A stretch of 64,000 nt of DNA from positions 248,001 to 312,000 of the forward strand of contig CANMBS010000001.1 of assembly GCA_947496145.1 (NCBI GenBank), given 5' to 3'. Positions 1-8,180 of this stretch are shown piece after piece (the first letter of the stretch is position 1; every line of letters starts with the position of its first letter). The notes beneath the pieces were generated by a model that worked only from the letters and a program-made list of their open reading frames with translations, ran no database searches and had not been told where the DNA came from. Made by a program: the position numbers and the translations under genes. The DNA comes from an uncultured Pseudovibrio sp. GTDB lineage: Bacteria > Pseudomonadota > Alphaproteobacteria > Rhizobiales > Stappiaceae.

Positions 1-461
1 ATATTCTTGCTCCTGTTTCCGCAGTGGTTGTGGCGTTTTATCAAGATCAGATTTCCGAGCTTGTTGAAGAGCATTCTTACCCGAATGACCGGCGCGGAAA
101 AGCTATGCCACTCGGGGAATCTATTGTTACCGCTCTACGATTCTTTGGCGTCGTGGTTGTGGCAAACATCTTTGCTTTGATGCTGTTCTTTATTCCCGGC
201 ATTGGTCAGGTTGCTTTCCTGCTGGTGAACGGGTATCTGCTTGGTCGTGAGTATTTCGAGTTTATCGCCATGCGGTTTATGTCTGTGCCAGAGGCCAAAG
301 CCTTTCGGAGATCACAAAGTGGCACCGTTTTTGCCGCAGGACTGATTGTTGCCCTCGTTCTGGCAATTCCAATTCTGAATCTCATTACCCCGCTGTTTGC
401 GACAGTGTTTATGGTTCACGTATTCAAAGAACTACGTAGTCGACGCGGACTTTCCGTCTGA
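1..461 (+). CDS. EI24/CysZ-like membrane protein, 3' part only
   Basis: The reading frame is open from the window edge (first full codon at base 3), so the start lies outside. The visible 152 residues begin in the conserved block typical of EI24-domain (CysZ-like, formerly DUF540) proteins: a run reading APVSAVV, then a hydrophilic stretch with an H-x-Y-P motif (HSYP). Two strongly hydrophobic stretches follow, with GYLLGREYFEF between them, another hallmark of the family. Members are inner-membrane proteins; the E. coli CysZ relative moves sulfate, but the substrate cannot be inferred for this alphaproteobacterial branch. A GTG at 24 could be mistaken for a start but lies inside the conserved domain. 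Confidence 0.75.
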   Translation, partial: ILAPVSAVVVAFYQDQISELVEEHSYPNDRRGKAMPLGESIVTALRFFGVVVVANIFALMLFFIPGIGQVAFLLVNGYLLGREYFEFIAMRFMSVPEAKAFRRSQSGTVFAAGLIVALVLAIPILNLITPLFATVFMVHVFKELRSRRGLSV

Positions 462-504
462 AACCATAAATTACTACAATTTGAAATAATGCTGAGAAGT
501 AGCT

Positions 505-984
505 TTGCTTGCGTTGCGACCTATCGAAAAAAATGATCTTGAATGGGCTCATGCTCTGAATGAAGAGTATGCTCTGGAACTCTCCTCTCTCTCAGCATCT
601 GGTTTTGAAGAGCTGATTGAGAAAGCAACTTATGTGCGTGTCACCGGTGAGGATGCAGGGCTACTGGTAACCTATGATCAGAACGGGGACTATTCTTCCG
701 TTAATTTCAAATGGTTCTGTTCGACTTATGATCGCTTCCTCTATGTTGACCGGGTGGTGGTTTCCCAAAAGGCTCGTGGGCAAGGCATTGCACGCGGGTT
801 CTACGACGACCTTTTTGAGTTTGCCAGAACCAAAGGTTATGAGCGCGTGGTGTGCGAGGTAAACTCTGATCCTCCGAACCCCGCTTCCGACGCATTCCAT
901 GCCTCATTGGGCTTTAAAGTCGTTGGAGAGGCGGAGTTAGAGGGCAAGGGAAAGACGGTGCGTTACATGGAAAAGTCGCTGTAA
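505..984 (+). CDS. GNAT-family N-acetyltransferase
   Basis: The 159-aa protein has the GNAT fold signature. VDRVVVSQKARGQGIARGFY gives beta4 followed by the acetyl-CoA pyrophosphate loop (Q/R-x-x-G-x-G/A), and a C-terminal ASDAFHASLGF block matches the usual motif B. The start is a TTG preceded by GAGAAG seven bases upstream; the only nearby upstream ATG (489) is out of frame and the frame is closed by a stop at 493. The acceptor substrate is unknown. It lies 43 bp after the EI24-family gene and may be cotranscribed with it. Confidence 0.8.
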   Translation: MLALRPIEKNDLEWAHALNEEYALELSSLSASGFEELIEKATYVRVTGEDAGLLVTYDQNGDYSSVNFKWFCSTYDRFLYVDRVVVSQKARGQGIARGFYDDLFEFARTKGYERVVCEVNSDPPNPASDAFHASLGFKVVGEAELEGKGKTVRYMEKSL

Positions 985-1010
985 CGCGCTTCGCTCTATT
1001 TACGTAAAGT

Positions 1011-1050
1011 AAACTGCATGGAGCCGACTTTCATCAATACCATGCAGTTT
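1011..1050. terminator. 11-bp inverted repeat between convergent genes
   Basis: AAACTGCATGG (1011-1021) and CCATGCAGTTT (1040-1050) form a perfect 11-bp stem with an 18-base loop. It sits between a plus-strand and a minus-strand gene. No long T-tract follows, so bidirectional termination is an inference from position. Confidence 0.45.
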
Positions 1051-1087
1051 GCGTCAGTCTTTCAAATCGCGCTGGCGAACGCTTCGC

Positions 1088-1573
1088 TTAATCGCGATCA
1101 TCCTTCAAGGTCCAGCCTTTGTCTTTAAAGCCATCTTCGGACACTGATTTCATCGTGTCGACCGGGATCAGATAACCAACCACCTTGACGGTGTTTCCGT
1201 CTTTGTCAGCAAATTCCTGATCCATATTGAGGACACCGCCGAGTTTTTTAATCAGAGCGCTGCCACCTCCACCAATACTTCCTGAGCTTACGAAGATTGT
1301 TGAGACGTTTCCTCGTTCCGCGAGCATAGCTGCTGCGTAGGACAGCATGTAGCCTAATCCCTGGCGTTGTGGATTGGTTGTCATGTAACCAAATTGAGCC
1401 CACATGCCTTCTGGCACGATCAGATCACCATCTCCCCCTGCAAAAATTGTGGTACTAAAGGCAATTGAAGAGGTTTTATCAGGGTCTGAATTGTAGGTCC
1501 CTGTAACCTCCATACCGCTCACTTCAGTGTCAAAAACAATCGTTTTACCATCTACTTCTTTTTGCCACTTCAT
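1088..1573 (-). CDS. GNAT-like hypothetical protein
   Basis: This 161-aa protein carries PQRQGLGYMLSYAAAMLAER, which resembles the acetyl-CoA binding loop and following helix of GNAT enzymes, and a later ALIKKLGGVL resembling the C-terminal GNAT segment. The N-terminal half is not recognisable, so a real acetyltransferase activity is uncertain. I set the start at the ATG at 1573 because AAAGGA lies seven bases upstream. The frame stays open for another 430 bases upstream, but that part runs through the dispersed repeat and is rich in Cys/Pro/Arg, unlike a protein N-terminus. An ATG at 1591 would add six residues. Confidence 0.6.
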   Translation of the reverse strand: MKWQKEVDGKTIVFDTEVSGMEVTGTYNSDPDKTSSIAFSTTIFAGGDGDLIVPEGMWAQFGYMTTNPQRQGLGYMLSYAAAMLAERGNVSTIFVSSGSIGGGGSALIKKLGGVLNMDQEFADKDGNTVKVVGYLIPVDTMKSVSEDGFKDKGWTLKDDRD

Positions 1574-1720
1574 TATGTGTCCTTTCTTCATTTGATCTTG
1601 GTTTGGACGTGAAGCCTGTTTGAAACGAAGACGCGGCCCCGTTGAAATTGTGAAACGAGCAGCACCAACAGCACCGTCAGGGCTGGTCCTGCGGTGGTGT
1701 CTGAGTGGCCCAATACGAGG

Positions 1721-2086
1721 TGGGCAAGGCGGGCAGGCAATGCCTGCGCAGTATGAGTAAATAGTTTCTTCGGCATTGGCTGTTCGCCTTGCCCGGGCGT
1801 TTTTGCATGAGGCTAAGGCCAAGCTCCAAAAGACACTTGGAAAAGATGAGACTTTTGGAAGGTCTCTTCTTTCAGTGCTGGCGCCCTTTGGTTTGACCGG
1901 ACATCCGCTATCCCTCAACACTGTTGGCGAAAGGGGAACCTCAACGAACCCGCTGCAAGATGCGTTACCTCCTGCAGTAGCCCCGCCCAACCCACGCCGC
2001 ACCAGAGGGCGGTCCCCCGGCTGCCCGAATGCGTGGGCATGAGGATTAGTATGCAGCCTGTTTGAAGAAGGGGGATAAGTTTTATT
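1721..2086. repeat. Dispersed intergenic repeat, copy 1
   Basis: This ~366-bp stretch matches 55214-55602 over several blocks in the same order. The shared blocks are a foldback at the left end, TTTCTTCGGCATTGGCTGTT, GATGCGTTACCTC, CTGCCCGAATGCGTGGGCA and a right end GGGGGATAAGTTTTA. The left end forms a 23-bp imperfect stem (1722-1744 with 1772-1794; one mismatch, two G-T pairs). A second stem pairs CCCACGC (1991-1997) with GCGTGGG (2031-2037). There is no convincing gene inside. It lies upstream of the minus-strand GNAT-like gene. I do not recognise the family by name. Confidence 0.75.
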
Positions 2087-2174
2087 GGCGCACTTCCTGC
2101 ATTTTTCATCGTTTACAGGCGCAGCATGAACCGGGAACGAGAATTGCGCTCATAACAACTTGTAATCCTGACTC

Positions 2175-2212
2175 TGGATACCGGGTTTCCACCAGGCCAC
2201 ACCCGGCATGAC
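2175..2212. repeat. Short palindromic intergenic element
   Basis: CTGGATACCGGGT and ACCCGGCATGACGG flank a short loop, giving a CCGGGT/ACCCGG stem (2181-2186 with 2201-2206). The layout resembles the abundant 'tggat-CCGGG...CCCGG-atgacg' palindromes of many alphaproteobacterial genomes. Only one copy is visible here, so the family assignment is inference. Confidence 0.35.
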
Positions 2213-2457
2213 GGTAGAGGTACGATGGCTGCTTTCTTATGCAAAGTTAACCGACTGGGTGACACAGTCTTGTCTGATGAGCGTCTTTACCTCATCACAA
2301 ATGGTGGATATCAATCGTTCCCCTTTCATCATTATGAAGCCGCGTTACACAATTGAATTTATTTGCGCGGGTTCTGACAAACCCAAATTAATGTCTCGTT
2401 GCCTAATGCTAATGCCGGGCGTGTTTTGAGGTTGCATTACAGATGCGGAGAGAACCG
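2213..2457. other. Non-coding spacer upstream of the methyltransferase
   Basis: No credible gene was found between the palindromic element and the methyltransferase start. Short open frames here have no ribosome-binding site and no recognisable motif. The total gene-free stretch from 1574 to 2457 is taken up mainly by the dispersed repeat and the small palindrome. Confidence 0.5.
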
Positions 2458-3165
2458 ATGACATCTCTTTTATATAGTGATTTTGCTGCGCAGTATGACG
2501 CTGCGATTCAAGAAAATATTTACAACGCTCTTTTGGAGCGGCCAACTCTGCTGGGTATGTTGCCTCCCCTGCAAGATCTGAGAGTTCTGGACCTTGGCTG
2601 CGGTCCCGGTGTGTATGCGGAATTTTTGCAGAGCCATGGCGCGGATGTAACGTGCATTGATGCCTCTGAGCAGATGCTGGCTCTGGTCAAAACCAAGCTT
2701 CACGATACTGTAAAGTGCTTTACCAGTGACCTTTCCGAAGGGTTGCCCAAGGGGCTGAAAGGTCAGTTTGATCTGGTGATTTGTCCGCTGACGGTCCACT
2801 ACATTGAAGACCTTGGAGCGCTCTTCACTGACATTGCACGGGTATTGAAACCCGGTGGGTCCTTTGTGTTTTCAACGCATCATCCGCTTATCGATGCAGC
2901 GAGTTCGCCAAGCGGGTCTTATCTTTGTCAGGAGCATGTAACCGAAGAATGGAACACCATTGGGACACCCGTAAAGGTGAGCTTTTATCGTCGTCCGCTT
3001 TCTATGCTGTTTGGCTGGCTTGCTCATGCTGGATTATGTGTGGTGGACATTCGCGAGGGCACTCCGGCGGAAGAAATGAAGGAAAAGTCTCCGGTACATT
3101 ATGAGAAGCTGCGAAAGAACCCCAATTTCATCTTCTTTAAATGCCAGCGCCATAAAGCCAGATAG
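2458..3165 (+). CDS. Class I SAM-dependent methyltransferase
   Basis: The 235-aa protein has the Rossmann-fold methyltransferase motifs in order: motif I VLDLGCGPGVYAEFL near residue 45, motif II with an acidic end (VTCIDASEQML), motif III around TSDLSEGLP, FDLVICPLTVHYI, and RVLKPGGSFVFSTHHP. This is the Methyltransf_11 type, usually acting on small molecules or quinone-like acceptors; the acceptor is unknown. The ATG at 2458 is preferred over the one at 2443 because GGAG lies seven bases before it, inside the longer frame. Its neighbours are unrelated. Confidence 0.85.
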   Translation: MTSLLYSDFAAQYDAAIQENIYNALLERPTLLGMLPPLQDLRVLDLGCGPGVYAEFLQSHGADVTCIDASEQMLALVKTKLHDTVKCFTSDLSEGLPKGLKGQFDLVICPLTVHYIEDLGALFTDIARVLKPGGSFVFSTHHPLIDAASSPSGSYLCQEHVTEEWNTIGTPVKVSFYRRPLSMLFGWLAHAGLCVVDIREGTPAEEMKEKSPVHYEKLRKNPNFIFFKCQRHKAR

Positions 3166-3180
3166 GCAGCGAGCAAAAAC

Positions 3181-3323
3181 GCAAGTTACTTACATAAGTG
3201 TAACCCTCATATTTTCTGCGGCTTTTGCTCTCGCAGAGTCAACAGGGCTTGCCTCTTGAGGCAAAACCATGAGTCATTTCAATAGGATAATGACTCTGCG
3301 AGACTCACATAAATGTAAGTTGC
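3181..3323. repeat. Nested palindromic element between convergent genes
   Basis: The segment folds back at three levels. The outer arms are GCAA(GTTA)CTTACAT near 3181 and ATGTAAGTTGC ending at 3322. The middle arms are CTCGCAGAGTC (3230-3240) with GACTCTGCGAG (3292-3302), perfect over 11 bp. A small inner hairpin is GCCTCTTGAGGC (3251-3262). It separates the methyltransferase from the minus-strand DUF1499 gene. It may terminate both transcripts or be a small non-autonomous element; no T-tract favours simple termination. Confidence 0.55.
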
Positions 3324-3330
3324 CTATGAG

Positions 3331-3825
3331 TCAGTTTTTCAGGTCGTTCTGGCTCTCATACAGGCGTTTGAATCGATCATACCGCGCCTTATTCGCTCCC
3401 ATATCGCTATAGCCAATGCGGGATTGAGAGCGGTAATGAATCTGGCCATCTTCCTGAGCGATCCAGAGTTCCACATCATCGTTGTAGCTCATTTGAGCAC
3501 TGGTAAAGACCACATGAATGTAAGGCCCCTTGCTCTGCACAATCTTGTTTTGCCCCATCTCGCTCAGACTATTGATGATGGCATTGCGGGTTGCCTCTAA
3601 AGTTGCGAGGACGGGTAAAGGGTCGACACGGCGCGCTTCATCAAAGGTCTGCGAAGACACTGCATTGGGGGAGTTGGGAAGTGGTGAGAAGGTACCATCC
3701 TGCGTCCCGACATAATCAGGCACTTTAGCATTTTGCCAAATGAGTTTTGCAGTCACACCGACAACCAGTGCGACCAACAGAATTGCAAGAACAGCCATTT
3801 TGGAAAGCCCCTTAAAAACCATCAT
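3331..3825 (-). CDS. DUF1499-family membrane-anchored protein
   Basis: The 164-aa product begins with a single hydrophobic segment (roughly residues 8-28), a membrane anchor or uncleaved signal. It is followed by the DUF1499 pattern: PNSPNAVSSQ, a middle block ending HVVFTSAQMSYNDDVELWI, and a C-terminal RSQSRIGYSDMGANKAR. Family function is unknown; proteins of this type are found at or outside the inner membrane in many proteobacteria. The ATG at 3825 has AAGG about eight bases upstream; a TTG at 3831 is less likely. Confidence 0.8.
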   Translation of the reverse strand: MMVFKGLSKMAVLAILLVALVVGVTAKLIWQNAKVPDYVGTQDGTFSPLPNSPNAVSSQTFDEARRVDPLPVLATLEATRNAIINSLSEMGQNKIVQSKGPYIHVVFTSAQMSYNDDVELWIAQEDGQIHYRSQSRIGYSDMGANKARYDRFKRLYESQNDLKN

Positions 3826-4077
3826 ATTCAACCTTGTAGTTGCAATATTAACATTAGTTCATTCCATAAGTGTGAGCCATGCAATCCTTGGAGGTTTTCA
3901 CTTCGACAAATCCGACCAAAGCATGGCATTTTGCATCCCAGAGTTACGCAACCCTTGAAACAACTGCTATAAAACTTGACGATTTTGCAGATTCACTCTT
4001 AATTGCCCTTTTAATAGCAAAATTGCTGCCTAAATCTCTCAGGTCGGGAGAAAAGCAACAAAAGGAAGCCATTGCAG

Positions 4078-4716
4078 ATGAATTCAGAACGCTCTACGCA
4101 ACCCACCGAGCGCCAGGAACCTTCTCCACTCCTGAAGCTGGCCCTTGAGCTTGGTCCATTGGGCGTTTTCTTCATCGCCAACTCCAGAGGTGAACAGCTT
4201 GCCGAACTATTGCCGGCACTGGGCAGCCTTGGGGAGCCTATCTTTATTGCGACCGCTGCCTTTATGGTGGCGATCACCATCTCCCTCACGGTTTCCTATA
4301 GTCTTACCCGTCACCTGCCTGTGATGCCGCTGGTTTCCGGGGTGGTGGTATTAGTGTTTGGTGCACTTACGCTTTACTTGCAGGATGAGCTGTTTATCAA
4401 ACTCAAGCCTACCATCGTGAACAGCTTGTTCGGCTCTATTTTACTGGGCGGTCTGCTGTTTGGTAAATCTCTGCTCGGCTATGTATTCGACAGCGCATTC
4501 AAGCTGGATGCAGAAGGCTGGCGCAAACTGACATTGCGCTGGGGCTTATTTTTCTTCGTGCTTGCTCTGATCAATGAAATTGTCTGGCGCAACTTTTCGA
4601 CGGATTTCTGGGTAGACTTCAAGGTCTTTGGTTTCATGCCGATCACCATGATCTTCACCATGTTGCAGCTGCCGCTGATCAACAAACACAGCCTTGAGAG
4701 CGAAGAGAAGAGTTAA
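4078..4716 (+). CDS. yciB: Septation protein A / YciB (IspZ)
   Basis: The 212-aa integral membrane protein has the family marks: [13 protein letters not shown] near the N-terminus, [35 protein letters not shown] and [20 protein letters not shown]. Five or six membrane segments are visible. YciB/IspZ proteins take part in envelope synthesis and cell division and are needed for normal septation in several bacteria. The ATG at 4078 has AAGGAAG nine bases upstream. In many alphaproteobacteria this gene follows ftsY; here ftsY is about 31 kb away. Confidence 0.92.
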   Translation: MNSERSTQPTERQEPSPLLKLALELGPLGVFFIANSRGEQLAELLPALGSLGEPIFIATAAFMVAITISLTVSYSLTRHLPVMPLVSGVVVLVFGALTLYLQDELFIKLKPTIVNSLFGSILLGGLLFGKSLLGYVFDSAFKLDAEGWRKLTLRWGLFFFVLALINEIVWRNFSTDFWVDFKVFGFMPITMIFTMLQLPLINKHSLESEEKS

Positions 4717-4748
4717 ACCGCTTCCTATTTGAGCGTCCAGGCAAAATT

Positions 4749-4780
4749 AAAGCGCGGTTTGAGCCGCGCTTTTGTGTTTT
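4749..4780 (+). terminator. Rho-independent terminator after yciB
   Basis: AAAGCGCGG and CCGCGCTTT form a 9-bp stem with a six-base loop. It is followed by TTGTGTTTTT, just downstream of the yciB stop and before the convergent regA stop. Confidence 0.85.
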
Positions 4781-4796
4781 TGCAGTGCTGTCCCGG

Positions 4797-5342
4797 TTAG
4801 CGCGGTGCGCGCTTTGCCAGAATGCGCTGAAGCGTTCTGCGGTGCATGTTCAGGCGACGGGCTGTCTCTGAAACGTTGCGGTCACACAGTTCATAGACAC
4901 GCTGGATATGCTCCCAGCGCACGCGATCAGCGGACATTGGGTTTTCTGGTGGCGGGGCCTTATCGTTTGGACGGCGGGTCAGCGCTGCCAGAATATCATC
5001 AGCATCAGCCGGTTTTGCCAGGTAATCAATCGCGCCAAGCTTCACAGCGGTAACAGCCGTTGCAATGTTGCCGTATCCGGTCAGGATGATTGCGCGTGCA
5101 TCCGGTTTTTTCATACGGATGGCTTCAACCACGTCCAGACCGCTGCCATCTTCCAGGCGCATGTCTACGACAGCATAATCAGGTGCCTGTGCTGCGACTT
5201 TGCTCAGTGCTTCTCTTACACCATCTGCGGTTTCCGTCTGAAAACCTCGCTTCTGCATTGCACGTTCCAGGCGCTGCTGGAAAGCACGATCATCATCCAC
5301 GATTAGAAGGCGTCCAAGAGGTGCAACTTCTGATTCTGTCAT
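4797..5342 (-). CDS. regA: Redox response regulator RegA/ActR/PrrA
   Basis: The 181-aa protein has an N-terminal receiver domain (LLIVDDDRAFQQRL; phospho-acceptor Asp in YAVVDMRLEDGSGLDVV; conserved Lys in YLAKP). A proline hinge (APPPENP) follows, then a Fis-type helix-turn-helix ending VSETARRLNMHRRTLQRIL. That C-terminus is the near-invariant recognition helix of the RegA/ActR/PrrA group, which switches energy-metabolism genes in response to quinone/oxygen redox state. The kinase gene lies upstream on the same strand with a 131-bp gap, so the two may be cotranscribed or separately promoted. No senC/prrC gene is present here. Confidence 0.93.
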   Translation of the reverse strand: MTESEVAPLGRLLIVDDDRAFQQRLERAMQKRGFQTETADGVREALSKVAAQAPDYAVVDMRLEDGSGLDVVEAIRMKKPDARAIILTGYGNIATAVTAVKLGAIDYLAKPADADDILAALTRRPNDKAPPPENPMSADRVRWEHIQRVYELCDRNVSETARRLNMHRRTLQRILAKRAPR

Positions 5343-5473
5343 TTTGCAGGTCCGATTAATCTACGGTATTTACAGGCCACTTTAGTATATTTTTCAATTA
5401 AGGGAAGTTCCCAAGGGCGTTTATAGCCAGATTTCGCTAAAGTATTTTTACTAGGATATCTAGAGATTTACGC

Positions 5474-6829
5474 TCAGGACTCTTGAGATACTGCCCCCTG
5501 ATCCATTAGTTCACGCGGCCAGCGAATGTGTACCAGAGCGCCGTGGGCCGGTTCTTTTCGATTATGAAAATTCACCCTTCCGCCTGAGCGCTCCAGCAGT
5601 GTTTTTGCAATAAAGAAGCCAAGGCCCAGTCCGCCGCCGGATTGGCGGTTGTCATTGTCCGTGATGCCTTGCGTGTCTTCTTCTGCGATTGTTGGCAGTG
5701 AGCGTTTAGAAACGTACGGCTCCCCCATACGCGCCAGAACGTCAGGTGCGAAGCCCGGGCCGTCATCTACAATGAAGATTTCGGCATATTTTTCATCCCA
5801 CTTCGCTTCAAACAATACTGTCGTTTCAGCGAAATCCACTGCGTTTTCCAGCAGATTGCCGAGACCGTAGCTTATGGCTGCGTCACGCACGCCAACAGGC
5901 TCCGGCCCTGTGCCTTCTGCCTTGATCTTGATTTCAACGCCCAGTCCTCTGTGCGGCTCAGAGACATCGGAGAGCAACAGCGACATCGGCATGCGCTGGA
6001 ACACCTGATCGGCGTCACTGGAGAGGCTGGTGAGCTTTTTGAGGATTTCGCGGCAACGGGCGGCCTGTGAGTAGACCAGCTCAGCATCTTCTCGCAGCGG
6101 ATCACCTCGTTCAAACTCGGTAGAAAGCTCTTTGGCGGTCAGATAGATCGTGCCCAGCGGCGTGCCCAGCTCATGAGCTGCTGCCGTGGCAAGACCGTCG
6201 AGTGCGGAAAGGTGCTTCTGGTGAGCCAGAACCATGTCACTGGCCGCTAATGCGTTGGAAAGCTGGCGTGCTTCTTCAGCAACTCTTGTGGAATACATCG
6301 CCATAAAGACCATGGAGCACATGAGAGAGAACCAGACACCCACCAGATAGAGAGCAGGCAAGTCTATCTGCGTACCGGCATACCATGGCAACGGCAGGTG
6401 CAATGCGGTCAGCATGGTCACCACGACCCCGGTCAAAACACCCAGAATAATGGTGTTGCGGGTAGACAGCACGGTGGCAGAAACCACGACGGGTGCGAGG
6501 ATGAGGAAGCAAAACGGGTTTCCCAGTCCCCCGGTCAGATAGAACAGGCCACCGAGCTGAATGATATCATAGGCCAGCTGGAGCGCCGCAGCATTCTGAG
6601 AGATGCGTGTGCTCGACGGCCAGCGAATCTTGAGGATGACATTCAGCCAGGCTGATGCAGCTACCAGAACGTAAGCGTACCCGATTGGCAATGGAAAGTT
6701 GAGCAGGTAATGCACCGTTAACAAGGAGACGGTCTGGCCCGCGACCGCCAACCAGCGCAGACGGACAAGCGTATCCAGCTTGATCTGCGGGTTTAACAGC
6801 CCTGACTGTCCTTCCGGTGTTCCTATCAT
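5474..6829 (-). CDS. regB: Redox sensor histidine kinase RegB/ActS/PrrB
   Basis: The 451-aa kinase has six hydrophobic segments in its first ~180 residues, including the quinone-site motif GGLGNPF. The H-box HELGTPLGTIYLTAKEL follows near residue 219, then a conserved Cys in the redox box ARCREILKKL (about residue 258, equivalent to the redox-active Cys of RegB). An HATPase domain comes last, with NLLENAVDFA, DDGPGFAP and GLGLGFFIAKTLLERSGG. It phosphorylates RegA when the quinone pool is reduced. I take the ATG at 6829, eight bases after GGAG, rather than the TTG just before it. Confidence 0.93.
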   Translation of the reverse strand: MIGTPEGQSGLLNPQIKLDTLVRLRWLAVAGQTVSLLTVHYLLNFPLPIGYAYVLVAASAWLNVILKIRWPSSTRISQNAAALQLAYDIIQLGGLFYLTGGLGNPFCFLILAPVVVSATVLSTRNTIILGVLTGVVVTMLTALHLPLPWYAGTQIDLPALYLVGVWFSLMCSMVFMAMYSTRVAEEARQLSNALAASDMVLAHQKHLSALDGLATAAAHELGTPLGTIYLTAKELSTEFERGDPLREDAELVYSQAARCREILKKLTSLSSDADQVFQRMPMSLLLSDVSEPHRGLGVEIKIKAEGTGPEPVGVRDAAISYGLGNLLENAVDFAETTVLFEAKWDEKYAEIFIVDDGPGFAPDVLARMGEPYVSKRSLPTIAEEDTQGITDNDNRQSGGGLGLGFFIAKTLLERSGGRVNFHNRKEPAHGALVHIRWPRELMDQGAVSQES

Positions 6830-7060
6830 CAAATGCGCTCCAATACTTCACGGTGGCCCTTCTTAAATCACAGCTGATCCACTTGCCAATGGGTTATATG
6901 GCAGAACTATGCTGTTTTGCCGCTGAAATGTTAGCATAGCCTTGTATCCGCCTCTGGGGCATGCTAGCCAACCATCTAGTTGTGCGGGTACGGCAAACAA
7001 ACGCTTAAAAGTGACAGTGCGTTGTGCCAGTGCTTTTTATTGCGATACGGGAAAAATGAT

Positions 7061-7567
7061 ATGAGTGATGAAACCGCTGCAGGCGCAGAAGGTGAAGCAG
7101 CTGCTCCAGGCATGAACATTCTGGCTCAGTACATCAAGGACCTTTCTTTTGAGAACCCAAATTCTCCTAAGTCCTTGCAGCCAGGCGAGCAGCCAAAGCT
7201 GGATATCAACGTAAATGTTGGTGCAAATCCAATTGGTGAAGATCAGTTTGAAGTTATCATCACGCTGAACGCGAAAGCAAACACACCTGAGCAGGTTCTT
7301 TTTGCTGTTGAACTGGTTTATGGCGGCGTTTTCCAGATCACTGGTGTGCCTCAGGAGCATATGCACCCGTTCATCCTGATCGAGTGCCCACGCATGCTGT
7401 TCCCGTTTGCACGCAATGTTCTTGCAGACACAACCCGTAACGGCGGTTTCCCACCACTGCTGCTGGACCCAATCGATTTTGCTGCCCTGTACCGCCAGAA
7501 TCTGGCACAGGCCGCTGCTGCTCAGCAGGCTGCTGCTGGCGAAAATGGCGAAGCAAAGCCAAACTAA
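7061..7567 (+). CDS. secB: Protein-export chaperone SecB
   Basis: The 168-aa protein is a full-length SecB. It has the beta-strand core [10 protein letters not shown], an [11 protein letters not shown] block, [10 protein letters not shown] and [20 protein letters not shown], followed by [18 protein letters not shown]. SecB forms a tetramer that holds unfolded precursors for SecA. The C-terminal tail is Ala/Gln-rich, as common in alphaproteobacterial SecB. The ATG at 7061 with GGGA upstream is chosen; an earlier GTG in frame (6980) would add a Cys-rich stretch not seen in the family. It stands alone, followed by a terminator. Confidence 0.95.
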   Translation: MSDETAAGAEGEAAAPGMNILAQYIKDLSFENPNSPKSLQPGEQPKLDINVNVGANPIGEDQFEVIITLNAKANTPEQVLFAVELVYGGVFQITGVPQEHMHPFILIECPRMLFPFARNVLADTTRNGGFPPLLLDPIDFAALYRQNLAQAAAAQQAAAGENGEAKPN

Positions 7568-7599
7568 TTCCGAGTTTCCGGTATTTGCCGGTTCTCCAG

Positions 7600-7636
7600 A
7601 AAAGCCGCGCCGGGTTGCTGCGCGGCTTTTCTTTTG
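7600..7636 (+). terminator. Rho-independent terminator after secB
   Basis: AAAAGCCGCGC and GCGCGGCTTTT pair around a short loop and are followed by CTTTT, about 35 bp beyond the secB stop. Confidence 0.88.
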
Positions 7637-7727
7637 CCTGCAATTCGACATTTCGATCTAGCAAGTTCTTTATGTTCGCCGCCTAGGATCGCTGCCAAAA
7701 CAGATTGAATTCTTGCAGGACTGAATA

Positions 7728-8174
7728 ATGCGGTATCCAAAACGGTTTTGTATTGCACTTTGCTTTAGTGCCCTTGCCAGTGTGTCGCTACCTTTCAACG
7801 CGCTGGCTGAGGAGCCTGAAATCGCAGGCCCGGAAGACTGGCATGCTTACAGCAATTCTGCGCAGCAAGTTACTGGCGATATCATTCTTGCACCCGGCAC
7901 GATTGAGATGGGCAAGTCCGGCATTCTGACAATTGCAGGGGTTGAGGGTTACACACCCAACCTGTTTTCCTTCAGCGGCGCTGCAAAGCTTAACCTTCCT
8001 GAGAACAAATACTTTTGCGAAGAGGGCGTCGACAAAGGCTTTATGATCATCGACCGCTCGCAACCAGATTTTCTTGTGATTGACGTGTTTGGCGGAGATG
8101 TGCCACCTGAAGCAGATAAGAGCGTGGACCAACAGGCCGGGTTCTGCGGATCATACACCTATAACAAATCGTAG
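7728..8174 (+). CDS. Secreted hypothetical protein
   Basis: The 148-aa product has a clear Sec signal peptide: positive start MRYPKRF, a hydrophobic core and NALA-EE as a likely cleavage site near residue 27. The mature ~120 residues look beta-rich and hold two cysteines (KYFCEEG and AGFCGSY) that could form a disulfide in the periplasm. I do not recognise the family. Its stop is only six bases before the PCMT-like methyltransferase, so the two genes are very likely one transcript. Confidence 0.65.
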   Translation: MRYPKRFCIALCFSALASVSLPFNALAEEPEIAGPEDWHAYSNSAQQVTGDIILAPGTIEMGKSGILTIAGVEGYTPNLFSFSGAAKLNLPENKYFCEEGVDKGFMIIDRSQPDFLVIDVFGGDVPPEADKSVDQQAGFCGSYTYNKS

Positions 8175-8180
8175 ATACAG

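Noticed and set aside
1574-2002. In-frame upstream extension of the GNAT-like gene, giving a 304-aa product
   Set aside because: The extra 143 codons run through the dispersed repeat and are rich in Cys, Pro and Arg. A good ribosome-binding site precedes the internal ATG at 1573.
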